A stretch of DNA of 64,000 nucleotides, from positions 62,001 to 126,000 of the forward strand of contig JBPOJF010000006.1 in assembly GCA_052033915.1 (NCBI GenBank), read 5' to 3'. Shown piece by piece: positions 1 through 10,637 of the stretch. Every line of letters starts with the position of its first letter. Position 1 is the stretch's first letter. A program made the translations under genes and the position numbers. This DNA comes from CALMZY01 sp052033915 (GTDB lineage Bacteria > Verrucomicrobiota > Kiritimatiellia > CAIQIC01 > JAGNIJ01). A model generated the notes under the pieces. The model made no database searches. It was not told where the DNA came from and saw only the letters and a list, made by a program, of their open reading frames with translations.

Positions 1-605
1 CTCACGAACAAGCTCTGAAACGGAATCCGGTCCCTGGATTGGATCATTTCCGAAATCATGTCGATCTTCTCGGCCACGGTGTACCGCTCCGCGAAGATCT
101 CCTTGAGTTCCTCCGTCTGGACCTTCTTCAGCACATCGTTGAATGCGCTGATCAGGTCGAAAATACTCACGTCGCGCAGAGCCACATCGCCCGACGGCCC
201 CAGCGTCGCGCCTTCGCTCCCGCGCCCGAACACGTCCGCCTGGCGCTCCTCGAGGCCCTCCAGGTGCATCGCCGCGTCCTTGAACTTCTTGTACTCCACC
301 AACTGCCGCACGAGATCCCAGCGCGGATCCTCCTCCTCTTCCTCCTCCATCGCGGCCCGCTCCTCGACCGGCAGGAGCATGCGGCTCTTGATCATCATCA
401 GCGTCGCCGCCATGACGATGAACTCGCCCGCGATGTTCAGGTCCAGCATGCGCATCAGGTCCATGTACTCCATGTACTGGGACGTGATGCGCACGATCGG
501 GATATCGTAGATATCCAACTCCTCCTTCTTAATCAGATACAGGAGCAGATCGAGCGGACCCTCGAAAACCTCGATTTGAACTTTATATTCCTCTTGAGCC
601 GCCAT
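1..605 (-). CDS. scpA: Segregation and condensation protein A (partial, C-terminus off window)
   Basis: ScpA is the kleisin subunit that bridges SMC heads with ScpB in the chromosome condensation complex. The frame starts at the ATG at 605 and runs off the left edge with 201 residues present. The N-terminus carries the family signature FEGPLDLLLYLIKKEELDIY (residues about 14-33), followed by the IAGEFIVMAATLMMIKSRML helix (residues about 58-77) and an acidic run of glutamates near residue 88. It lies downstream of trpS on the same strand with a 58-base gap. The identification rests on these motifs; the C-terminal winged helix cannot be seen. Confidence 0.93.
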   Translation of the reverse strand, partial: MAAQEEYKVQIEVFEGPLDLLLYLIKKEELDIYDIPIVRITSQYMEYMDLMRMLDLNIAGEFIVMAATLMMIKSRMLLPVEERAAMEEEEEEDPRWDLVRQLVEYKKFKDAAMHLEGLEERQADVFGRGSEGATLGPSGDVALRDVSIFDLISAFNDVLKKVQTEELKEIFAERYTVAEKIDMISEMIQSRDRIPFQSLFV

Positions 606-647
606 ATTGAAACCGGACTGTGGGAGGGATGAAGCGCTGGAATCCCC

Positions 648-671
648 GCGCTCCATCGCTCCATTACTCCA
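648..671 (-). repeat. 8-bp tandem repeat, three units, over the trpS stop codon
   Basis: On the minus strand the units read TGGAGTAA, TGGAGCGA and TGGAGCGC, three copies of TGGAG at exact 8-base spacing. The trpS stop codon TAA lies inside the first unit, so the last two trpS residues and the start of the trpS-scpA gap are made of repeat. Low-complexity TGGAG strings like this could be a small dispersed or slippage-derived element. Confidence 0.5.
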
Positions 672-1626
672 ATCCTACCGCCTGTCTCGCCTTCTTGAGC
701 GTGGCCGCCGCCTCCGCCCGTGCGCGATCGGCGCCCCGGCGCAGGACAGAATGGACGTAATCCATGTTCTTCTGAAGTTCCTCGCGCTTCTTCCGGAGCG
801 GCGTAAAATGCGCCTCGAACTTCTCGAACAGCGCCTTCTTGACCTCTCCATACCCCAGCCCGCCCTCGCGGTACCGCGCCGCCATCGCCTCGCGCTCCGC
901 ATCGGTCGCGAACAGGCGGTACAACGCGAACACATTGCACTCGTCGGGATTCTTCCTGTCCGCCACGCTCTTGCTGTCCGTGACGATCTTCATGATGTTG
1001 GCCCGGGCCTGTTTCAGATCCCCGAAGATCTCCACCGTGTTGTTGTACGATTTCGACATCTTCTGCCCGTCCACGCCCGGCACCACCGCCACCTCTTCGC
1101 GAATCAACGGCTCCGGGATCGTGAACACCTCCCCGTAGATATTGTTGAACTTGATCGCGATATCGCGCGTGACCTCCACATGCTGCTTCTGGTCCCGGCC
1201 GACGGGGACCACGCTGGAGTTCATGATCAGGATATCCGCCGCCATCAGCACCGGATACGCAAACAAACCGTGCGTCGCCGGCAGGCCCTTGGCCACCTTG
1301 TCCTTGTAGGAATGGCACCGCTCCAGCAGGCCCATCGGAGTCACGACCGACAGCAGCCAGGTCAGTTCGGTGACCTCGGGGATGTCGCTCTGGCGGTAAA
1401 AAAGGGTCTTTTCCGTGTCCAACCCCGCCGCCAGAAAATCCAGGGCCACATCGATGCTCCCCTGCCGCAACACCGCGGCATCCGTCACGGAAGTCAGCGC
1501 GTGGTAGTCGGCAATAAAAAGGTATGTCTGCCCCTGTTTTTGAAGCTCCAGCGCGGGCTTCATCATGCCGAAATAATTGCCGAGGTGCAGTTTGCCCGAC
1601 GGCTGTATGCCTGAAAGTATTCTCAT
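664..1626 (-). CDS. trpS: Tryptophanyl-tRNA synthetase
   Basis: Class I aminoacyl-tRNA synthetase that charges tRNA-Trp with tryptophan using ATP in the cytoplasm. The 320-residue length is normal. The N-terminus is MRILSGIQPSGKLHLGNYFG, holding the HIGH-type motif as HLGN; the KMSKS loop appears as KMSKSYNN near residue 192. The start was placed at the ATG at 1626 because an upstream in-frame extension to 1689 has no family counterpart. It is followed on the same strand by scpA and diverges from the VanZ-like gene. A tRNA-Trp gene lies elsewhere in this window at 44868-44943. Confidence 0.96.
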   Translation of the reverse strand: MRILSGIQPSGKLHLGNYFGMMKPALELQKQGQTYLFIADYHALTSVTDAAVLRQGSIDVALDFLAAGLDTEKTLFYRQSDIPEVTELTWLLSVVTPMGLLERCHSYKDKVAKGLPATHGLFAYPVLMAADILIMNSSVVPVGRDQKQHVEVTRDIAIKFNNIYGEVFTIPEPLIREEVAVVPGVDGQKMSKSYNNTVEIFGDLKQARANIMKIVTDSKSVADRKNPDECNVFALYRLFATDAEREAMAARYREGGLGYGEVKKALFEKFEAHFTPLRKKREELQKNMDYVHSVLRRGADRARAEAAATLKKARQAVGLE

Positions 1627-1742
1627 TTCCGATCCTTCAACTGAATGAACGTGGAGGCACACGGTAGCGAAAGAGAGTCCATCCATCAAAACAAAAAACG
1701 GCCGGCTTGTGCCTCGTCGCGCAACCCGTTACTCTGCCGCGC

Positions 1743-2100
1743 ATGACGAAGCTAAAAAGGCTCTACTGGACACCGCCGATCGCCTGGGCCGCCGGCATCT
1801 TTCTTCTGAGCTGCCTGCCGGCCAAGGAGCACGTTCCGCTGTTCGAAGGCGTGGACAAGGTGTTCCACTTCGGCCTCTTCGGCATGCTGTCGATCCTGCT
1901 CTTCCTCGCGTTCTTCTACGAGCGGCGCTGTCCACCCCTCAAAGCCGCGTTCCTCGCCCTGCTGATCACCTCCGCGTACGGCGCATTCGACGAATTCCAC
2001 CAGTCGCTCACACCCACGCGCAGCGTGGACATCTTCGATTGGGTCGCCGACGCGGCCGGCGGGATGGTGGCCTTCCTCGCCGTCCTGCGGAGGCCGGATC

Positions 2101-2123
<23 letters not shown>
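1743..2123 (+). CDS. VanZ-like family membrane protein
   Basis: Small integral membrane protein of 126 residues with the VanZ-like layout: an N-terminal hydrophobic segment (PPIAWAAGIFLLSCLPA), the DKVFHFGLFG motif at about residue 33, a second hydrophobic stretch, and the conserved DEFHQSLTPTRSVDIFDWVA segment near residue 83 followed by a glycine-containing final helix. VanZ-like proteins are widespread and mostly of unknown function; teicoplanin resistance in the founding member should not be assumed. The start at the ATG at 1743 is preferred over an upstream in-frame codon at 1707. The last codons, including the stop, lie inside an inverted repeat. Confidence 0.85.
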
Positions 2124-4232
<2,109 letters not shown>

Positions 4233-4235
4233 CGG

Positions 4236-4281
4236 GTCCAACCCTTGGAAGTTTTTTACGCCGTTTATCCAACCCTTGGAA
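4236..4281. repeat. Paired palindrome element (TTCCAA-N3-TTGGAA type), copy A
   Basis: Two copies of TCCAACCCTTGGAA, at 4236-4250 and 4267-4281, exactly 31 bases apart. They lie between the ligA stop and the start of the Nudix gene. The same arrangement with the same 31-base offset recurs at 50610-50655 and 63331-63376, so this is a dispersed element. 31 bp is close to three helical turns, placing both palindromes on one face of the DNA. Confidence 0.85.
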
Positions 4282-4304
4282 ATTTGGCTGTTGAGGAAAC
4301 CCCC

Positions 4305-4754
4305 ATGAAGAAATTCATCCCCTGGAAGCTCTATAAACAGATCATCGGCAACGTGCCGATCGCGTGCGTGGATGTCGCGATCGTCGCGAAGGGGTCGGTC
4401 CTGCTGGTCCGACGGAAGGATCATCCGGCGAAGGGCCAGTGGTGGCTGCCGGGCGGGCGCGTGCTGAAGGGCGAAATGATGAAGACCGCGGCGGCGCGAA
4501 AGGCGCGCGAGGAGGTCGGAATCGAATGCCATGTCGGCCCGATCGTCCACACGGCGGAGACGATTTTCCCCGACGGCCCCGGCGGTGTCAGCATCCACAG
4601 CATCAACAGTTGCTTCTTCATGTACCCCGTCCGACCGGATTTCGAGCCCCAGTTGGACAACCATCACTCGGACGTAAAGTGGGTCCGTAGGATACCGAAA
4701 GGCGTGCATCCTTACGTCGAGCGCTGTCTCATGGGCGCAGGGTTGTCGAAGTAG
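4305..4754 (+). CDS. Nudix hydrolase, GDP-mannose mannosyl hydrolase-like
   Basis: 149-residue Nudix-fold protein. The Nudix box begins at GGRVLKGE and ends REEVGIE; in the core the usual Arg-Glu pair reads Arg-Lys, while the following Glu-Glu pair is intact. The N-terminal lead (KLYKQIIGNVPIACVDVAIV), the WWLPGGRV segment and the C-terminal LDNHHSDVKWV followed by a VHPY segment resemble GDP-mannose mannosyl hydrolases (Gmm/NudD), whose box is also altered. The start at 4305 was chosen because it matches that family's N-terminus and follows GAGG; an earlier in-frame ATG at 4245 would read through the palindrome element. Substrate is inferred, not shown. Confidence 0.75.
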   Translation: MKKFIPWKLYKQIIGNVPIACVDVAIVAKGSVLLVRRKDHPAKGQWWLPGGRVLKGEMMKTAAARKAREEVGIECHVGPIVHTAETIFPDGPGGVSIHSINSCFFMYPVRPDFEPQLDNHHSDVKWVRRIPKGVHPYVERCLMGAGLSK

Positions 4755-4921
4755 GAACTGCTGAAGGCGCTTGCAGGCCATGTCGGCCGCGCTCATTCCT
4801 CGATCGGCAGGAAAACCGATTCAGGAGGAAAACCCCTAAACACCCTCTCCCGCGCCGCGTACAGTAGTTGCGGGACCGAGCCCACGGAGATGGGCGGAGA
4901 CTTGGCGTAGGAGTAACCGTT

Positions 4922-7900
4922 TTGAAGCGGCTGTTCGCGTTTCTCGCCTTAGCGGGCTCGGCGGCCCTGCCCCTGTACGGGGCCGAGGTCGTGATTTCGA
5001 TCAACGAATCCAACACCTTCCAAAGCATTGAAGGCTTCGGCGCGTCTCTGACCGATTCATCCGCATGGTTGATCACGAACTCGCTGACGGGAGCGCAGAG
5101 GACCAACCTGTTCAAACAGCTCTTCAGCCCGACGGACGGCATCGGCCTGAACATCCTGCGCCAGCCGATGGGCGCGTCCGATTTCCGCCTGGCGAATTAC
5201 ACCTACGACGACATGCCGTCGGGCGGCACGGATTACGGGCTCACGAATTTTTCGATCGCGCACGATCAGGCCTACATCATCCCGCTCCTGAAGCTGGCCC
5301 TGAACATCAATACGAACATGAAGTTCATGGGCACTCCGTGGAGCGCGCCGGCCTGGATGAAGGACAGCGGCGATCTGTATTATGGGAGACTGAAGACCAA
5401 CTGCTATGCAACCTACGCCAAGTACTTTCTAAAGTACGTGCAGAGCTACGGGTCGAACGGCCTCCCGATCTTTGCGGTCAGCCTTCAGAACGAGCCGCTC
5501 TACGAACCGTACAAGTATCCCGGCATGCGCATGGACGCGACGGAACAGATGCGGTTCGCCGTGCGGGTCGGGCAGGAGTTCGCGAGCAACGGCCTCTCGA
5601 CCAGGATTCTCGCCTACGACCACAACTGGGATCGGTTCGACTACCCGATGGCGGTCCTCAGCAACGCGGCGGCCAATGCGTACATCTCCGGCTCCGCGTT
5701 TCACGCGTACGCGGGTGACGTTTCCGCGCAGTCGATTGTCCACAACGCGTTCCCGAACAAGGACATTTACTTCACCGAGAACACGGCGGGTGACTGGGGC
5801 GGCGCGTTCGGCGACGTGCTGATCTGGGACATCAAAACGCTGATCATCGGCGGGATGCGGAACTGGTCGCAAACGGTGATCAAATGGAACCTGGCGCTGG
5901 ATCAGAACGGCGGACCGAAGATCAGCGGCGGCTGTAGCGGGTGCCGCGGATTGATCACGATCAACACCAGCACGCGGGCCATCACGACCAACGCGGATTA
6001 CTACTCGATGGGCCACGCCAGCCGGTTCGTGAAGCCGGGCGCGCGGCGCATCGAGTCGAGCGAACTGCCCGCCGACGGCCCGTACAGCGTGGCGTTCGTG
6101 AATCCCGACTCGAGCCTGGCCGTCATCGCCGTCAATTCCGCCCCTGCCGCGAAAAACTACACGCTCCGCTGGCGGGGGCAGTCCATCAGCGTGCCCCTCC
6201 CCTCCCGAAGTGTCGTCACGTTCACCTGGCCCAATGTGCCCGGCGCAACGGCGGACGTCTGGATGACCACCGCCGACCAGACCAAGCTCCTGCAGAAACA
6301 GCAGCCGGCGGTTTTCCGGCCCACGACCATCACGTGGAAGGGCCGGACGTGGAACGTTCGCGACACGGAAGGGGCGCCCGGAAACAACTACTGGTCTGCA
6401 GACTGCGTCCACGTGGACACCAACGACTGGCTCCGATTGCAGGTGAAGACGAATTCGACGGCGTGGTACAACGGGCAGGTGGAGTCGGCCGACACGCCCG
6501 GCTTCGGCACGTACCGATGGCACACCGTGGGGCGCCCCGATCTGCTGGACTCGAACGTGGTCGGCAATCTGTCCATGTTCGCAAATGTCACTCATGAACT
6601 GAACATCCAGTTCGCGAAGGCGTACGACGAGAATCCAACCAACTTCACGTATATCGTTCAACCGCATTACCGCGAGGGCCACCGCAGCGCGTCCGCCGAG
6701 ACGCTGACGAACACGTTCACGACGCACGAGTTCTGCTGGAATCCGCGGACCGTTGCCTACCGGAGCTGGTACGGGCATTCCGCGCAGCCGACGAACGAGG
6801 GCGCGATCCTCGAGGCGTGGACCTACGAAGGGACGGACGTCCCCGGCTATACGAATCAGCGCGCCGTGATGAACCTCTGGCAGTACAACGAGTCCCCTCC
6901 GTCTTCCAGCCAGGAAATGGTTCTGGCGGACTTCACCTATATCTGCAGCACGGGCACGATCGTGCGCGATGATTTCGAGGACGGCAATCTCGGCGATTGG
7001 TGGTCCACATTCGGCAGCGGGCCGATCAGCGAGAACGGCGGCTGTCTCGCCCTGACGCCGACCTATAGCAACGGACTGGGGTGCCTGAGCACCAACACGG
7101 TATCGCCGGCCAGGAACGGCTTGAGCTACATCTTCGCCGCGAACATTTCGACGATCAGTGTGACCACGGCCCGATCCGCCGGGGGCCCGGACGTCTGGGG
7201 CTGCCAGGCCATCGTCGCGGGGGCCAACGACGGGTTCGATCCTTACGCCGCCTCGAACGCCGTCATCCTGCGGTCCGGCTACGACGCCTCGGCGGACCGG
7301 ATCACGCTGGAACTGCTGACCAAGCAGAACGCACCCGGCAGTTGGGGAACCTCGCGGCTTGCGGGCGCCATCGAAAACGCATCCGGCTTCTTCAACGTAG
7401 GCGGGGGTCTCGAGGTGCGCTTCACACTGGTTTACTCGAATTATGTGGTCGCCGCCTACTGCCAGGGAAGTCCCGTCAGCCTGGCGATCGTCTCGGGGAC
7501 AAACGATGCGCCCCACGACCTGAACACAACCGATTTCACGGACAGCCGCTATGTCATCGGGGCGGCGAATAACGAGGACGGGCGCGGGACGGTCTTCTGG
7601 GAGGAAGCGTATGCCCGCGTTGCCGCGGAACTCCCGTCCACCGCGCCCGACCCGAACGGCGACAATGCGGAAAGCACGCTGGTCCAGCTTGGGAACGGGA
7701 ATACAGCCTACACGTGGAGGAACCCCGTGGGCACGAGATACAACAAGTTTCGCTCGCAGGTGCTGTACCGGGCCTCGCAAATCGGGATGCAGGGTCTGAT
7801 CACACAGATTCAGGTGAAGGTGGTGTCGGCGCCGGACATTGCCCTGTCCGACTATTCCATTCGAATGCAGCACACGACGCTGGACAATCTCAGCTCGACG

Positions 7901-10579
7901 TTTATCAACAGCGGATGGAAAACGAACTACCGGGCCAACACGACCATTCCCCGGAGTTTCAGCGGCTGGTTCACCTTCAACCTGTCCTCTAATTTCTACT
8001 ACAACGGAACGAATAACCTGCTGGTGGATTTCATTGTCAACAACTCCGCCCGCGACGACTATCCGCCATCCGCGTGCACGTATACGCCGGGTGTCGGCAT
8101 CCAGGGAAACTACGGGGGCAACAATTCCGGCGACCCGTTTACATGGACCAGTTCCTCCCGCCTCAAGGACAGGTACACGGGCGCCAACTACTGCGACATC
8201 CGACTCGCGATTTCAAACGACCAGCCGGCGATCATCGGCGAGAACCTGAGTTTCGACGACGGCCCCCGCGGCTATTTGACCAACGTACCCGGCTGGCAGG
8301 TGGAGGGTTCAGTGATGGGCGGGTACATCAAGGACAGCCCCGTGTATCACGGACCCAACTCCCTGAAGCTCTGGAAGGGCGTGGACGGCGGAGACCAGAA
8401 GATATATCAGTTCTTCAGCGCGCAACACACCAATCTGTACACCCTGGGCGGCTATATCCTGTCCGAGAGCACCGAATCCTTCAAAGGGTCCAACGCTTAT
8501 GGCGCGCTGCTCCTCGAATGGTACGGCGCCTCGGGACTGATCCGGACCGACAGCTCCGGCCGGTTCACGGAAACCAACATGCACAATGTCTGGACGTTCT
8601 ATTCGATTGCAGCGATTCCCCCTCTCCACACGACCTCGGGCCGTATCGTCTGCGCCCTGTTCAGTTCCGACGACCAGAGCGGGAGCCTCTACTTTGACCG
8701 GCTCAGCGTGACGGTGAAGGCCGCTCCGCCGCCCACCGTCCCCCATACCTATTTCGTCTGCGACGAGTTCAACGACACCGAGAAGAGCAACATCTGGAGT
8801 GAGTCCTGGGGCGGAGGTCCTGACGCCTATCTGGCTGAATCGAACTTCTTTTTCTGGGTGAAGCCCGGCTCAAACATATATCAAAGCACGGGTTACACCA
8901 CTCCCGTCGATCGGAGCGATACGAACTACTGGTTCGTCTTCAGCGCCTCGCTGGCCACGATCAGCCTGGACACCGTCAAAAGCGGAAACGATGTTGTCGC
9001 GCTGCTGGGCATCTGCTCCGCGGCCGACAACCCGTGGTGGGTCACTTCATCGATCAGCCTTTACGGCTACTACGACGGGGACACGGACCAGTTCTGGTGG
9101 CAATTCCTGACCAAGTCGGATGCGCCGGCGGCAAACGGCCTGGAACGATTCAGTTGCACGATGACCAACGTGTCCAAGTACCTGAACGGAAGCAACCGGA
9201 TCCGCATCAGCCTGGCTCTTGACGCAAGCCGCTACGAAATCCAGTTCAACGACGTGTCGGGCTATCCCGTCCCCTATACCCTGAACAGCGGGTCGGCCTG
9301 CGGCGACCACAACACGGGAAACCGATTGAACAGCAGTTACTGGTATATCGGGGCGCAGGCGGACGTCACGAACCGCGGCTGGGTTGTGTGGGATCGCACG
9401 GATGTACGAACCACCCTCGCCCCCACGTGCGCCGTCGCCTTCGCCGCGCAAACCTCCACGGACGGCTCGGGCATCGTCACCATCAACACGCTGGTGAGCG
9501 ACGCGAACGGCGACCGGTGCCGGCTCCGGCTCCAGGCCAGCACGAACGGGGGCGCTGAATGGTTCAACCCATGGGGATCGGCGGTCGGCTCGACAGTCGG
9601 CGCCGAGATGGCGCCCACCCAAACACTGCTGCAGGTGGTTTCCATCGGCACGACCAATCCGATCTATGGCCTGGCGGTCACAAACATCGTGTCCTTCTCA
9701 TGGGACACGCGCAGCGCGTGCAACGGCGCGAGCCTGTCCGGCATGACGCTCAGCAACGTGCTCCTGCGCGCGACAGCAGACGATGGAGACGTGAGTTGCC
9801 GGACTCCGGCTGTCGAACCCTTCCTTGTGGACAACCAGGCCCCGTCGGCCGGGTCCGCGTCGGTCATCGTAGAGACCGGTGCCGTCTATACGCTCAATCC
9901 GGACCTGTATGCGACATGGTCCGGGTTCTCGGACGAGGGCACAGGCATCTCCGGCTACTACTACGACCTTGCGGACAACGGCGGCACGACATCGGGCACA
10001 TGGACCGTGGAGACCAACGCCCTCGTACCCGTCGCCGCGCCCGACGCAGTCAACACGGTCTTCGTCTGGAGCCGCGACGAGTACGGCAATCTCAGCACGG
10101 CCGTTTCAAGCAGCATCCTGGCCCTGCATCCCGCCGGCGACTACGACGGCGACGATCTCGAAAATGCCCAGGAAGCTGTTTATGGCGCCGACCCGCTCAT
10201 TGCCGACACGGACGGCGACTCCATTCTCGACGGCTGGGAGGTGATGTACGGACTGAGCCCCACAAACAACTCCGACGCCGCCATGGATACCGACGGCGAC
10301 GGGTACAACAACCTCGCCGAGTACTACTGCGACACGCATCCGTTGGACATCGACTCCCACCTGATTTTCGAAGCGTTTACAGGTGCGGACCCGCTCGTAT
10401 GCTGGAACAGTTCCACCGCCCGCGTTTACACGCTGTATTATAGCGACCTGCCCGGTGACGGCTGGCAACCGCTCGACGGGAACACGCATCTTCCCGGCAC
10501 AGGCGGGACCATGACCTTCACCGGCTCCGTGGAAACCACAACTTACCGTCTTTACAGACTTGGCGTACGCTTCCCTTAA
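4922..10579 (+). CDS. Secreted multidomain glycoside hydrolase family 30 protein
   Basis: 1885-residue secreted enzyme. The TTG at 4922 follows AGGAG by eight bases and opens a signal peptide (MKRLFAFLALAGSAALPLYG). Residues about 24-436 form a GH30 catalytic module: acid/base Glu191 in SLQNEP and nucleophile Glu286 in YFTENT, with the family's GTPWSAPAWMK and a terminal beta-sandwich strand. Next come a concanavalin-like module with GH16-type features (about 455-680), further LamG- or CBM-like beta-sandwich modules (about 680-1500), an Ig-like stretch (about 1503-1735), then DxDGD calcium-loop repeats of thrombospondin type 3 kind (about 1740-1812) and a short C-terminal domain. Likely substrate is a beta-linked plant or algal polysaccharide, but GH30 specificity varies by subfamily and cannot be settled here. 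Confidence 0.85.
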   Translation: MKRLFAFLALAGSAALPLYGAEVVISINESNTFQSIEGFGASLTDSSAWLITNSLTGAQRTNLFKQLFSPTDGIGLNILRQPMGASDFRLANYTYDDMPSGGTDYGLTNFSIAHDQAYIIPLLKLALNINTNMKFMGTPWSAPAWMKDSGDLYYGRLKTNCYATYAKYFLKYVQSYGSNGLPIFAVSLQNEPLYEPYKYPGMRMDATEQMRFAVRVGQEFASNGLSTRILAYDHNWDRFDYPMAVLSNAAANAYISGSAFHAYAGDVSAQSIVHNAFPNKDIYFTENTAGDWGGAFGDVLIWDIKTLIIGGMRNWSQTVIKWNLALDQNGGPKISGGCSGCRGLITINTSTRAITTNADYYSMGHASRFVKPGARRIESSELPADGPYSVAFVNPDSSLAVIAVNSAPAAKNYTLRWRGQSISVPLPSRSVVTFTWPNVPGATADVWMTTADQTKLLQKQQPAVFRPTTITWKGRTWNVRDTEGAPGNNYWSADCVHVDTNDWLRLQVKTNSTAWYNGQVESADTPGFGTYRWHTVGRPDLLDSNVVGNLSMFANVTHELNIQFAKAYDENPTNFTYIVQPHYREGHRSASAETLTNTFTTHEFCWNPRTVAYRSWYGHSAQPTNEGAILEAWTYEGTDVPGYTNQRAVMNLWQYNESPPSSSQEMVLADFTYICSTGTIVRDDFEDGNLGDWWSTFGSGPISENGGCLALTPTYSNGLGCLSTNTVSPARNGLSYIFAANISTISVTTARSAGGPDVWGCQAIVAGANDGFDPYAASNAVILRSGYDASADRITLELLTKQNAPGSWGTSRLAGAIENASGFFNVGGGLEVRFTLVYSNYVVAAYCQGSPVSLAIVSGTNDAPHDLNTTDFTDSRYVIGAANNEDGRGTVFWEEAYARVAAELPSTAPDPNGDNAESTLVQLGNGNTAYTWRNPVGTRYNKFRSQVLYRASQIGMQGLITQIQVKVVSAPDIALSDYSIRMQHTTLDNLSSTFINSGWKTNYRANTTIPRSFSGWFTFNLSSNFYYNGTNNLLVDFIVNNSARDDYPPSACTYTPGVGIQGNYGGNNSGDPFTWTSSSRLKDRYTGANYCDIRLAISNDQPAIIGENLSFDDGPRGYLTNVPGWQVEGSVMGGYIKDSPVYHGPNSLKLWKGVDGGDQKIYQFFSAQHTNLYTLGGYILSESTESFKGSNAYGALLLEWYGASGLIRTDSSGRFTETNMHNVWTFYSIAAIPPLHTTSGRIVCALFSSDDQSGSLYFDRLSVTVKAAPPPTVPHTYFVCDEFNDTEKSNIWSESWGGGPDAYLAESNFFFWVKPGSNIYQSTGYTTPVDRSDTNYWFVFSASLATISLDTVKSGNDVVALLGICSAADNPWWVTSSISLYGYYDGDTDQFWWQFLTKSDAPAANGLERFSCTMTNVSKYLNGSNRIRISLALDASRYEIQFNDVSGYPVPYTLNSGSACGDHNTGNRLNSSYWYIGAQADVTNRGWVVWDRTDVRTTLAPTCAVAFAAQTSTDGSGIVTINTLVSDANGDRCRLRLQASTNGGAEWFNPWGSAVGSTVGAEMAPTQTLLQVVSIGTTNPIYGLAVTNIVSFSWDTRSACNGASLSGMTLSNVLLRATADDGDVSCRTPAVEPFLVDNQAPSAGSASVIVETGAVYTLNPDLYATWSGFSDEGTGISGYYYDLADNGGTTSGTWTVETNALVPVAAPDAVNTVFVWSRDEYGNLSTAVSSSILALHPAGDYDGDDLENAQEAVYGADPLIADTDGDSILDGWEVMYGLSPTNNSDAAMDTDGDGYNNLAEYYCDTHPLDIDSHLIFEAFTGADPLVCWNSSTARVYTLYYSDLPGDGWQPLDGNTHLPGTGGTMTFTGSVETTTYRLYRLGVRFP

Positions 10580-10637
10580 CGCCGCTTCGACTCGACAAAA
10601 CCGGGAAAAACTGGTTGGGTATGCGCTCAGGAACCCG

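Noticed and set aside
4245..4304. An upstream ATG that would lengthen the Nudix protein by 20 residues
   Set aside because: It would translate the palindrome element, and the family N-terminus begins at the ATG at 4305.
4755..4921. Possible riboswitch or promoter in front of the GH30 gene
   Set aside because: Only a weak five-pair hairpin and a lone TACAGT hexamer are seen; no conserved aptamer core could be recognised.
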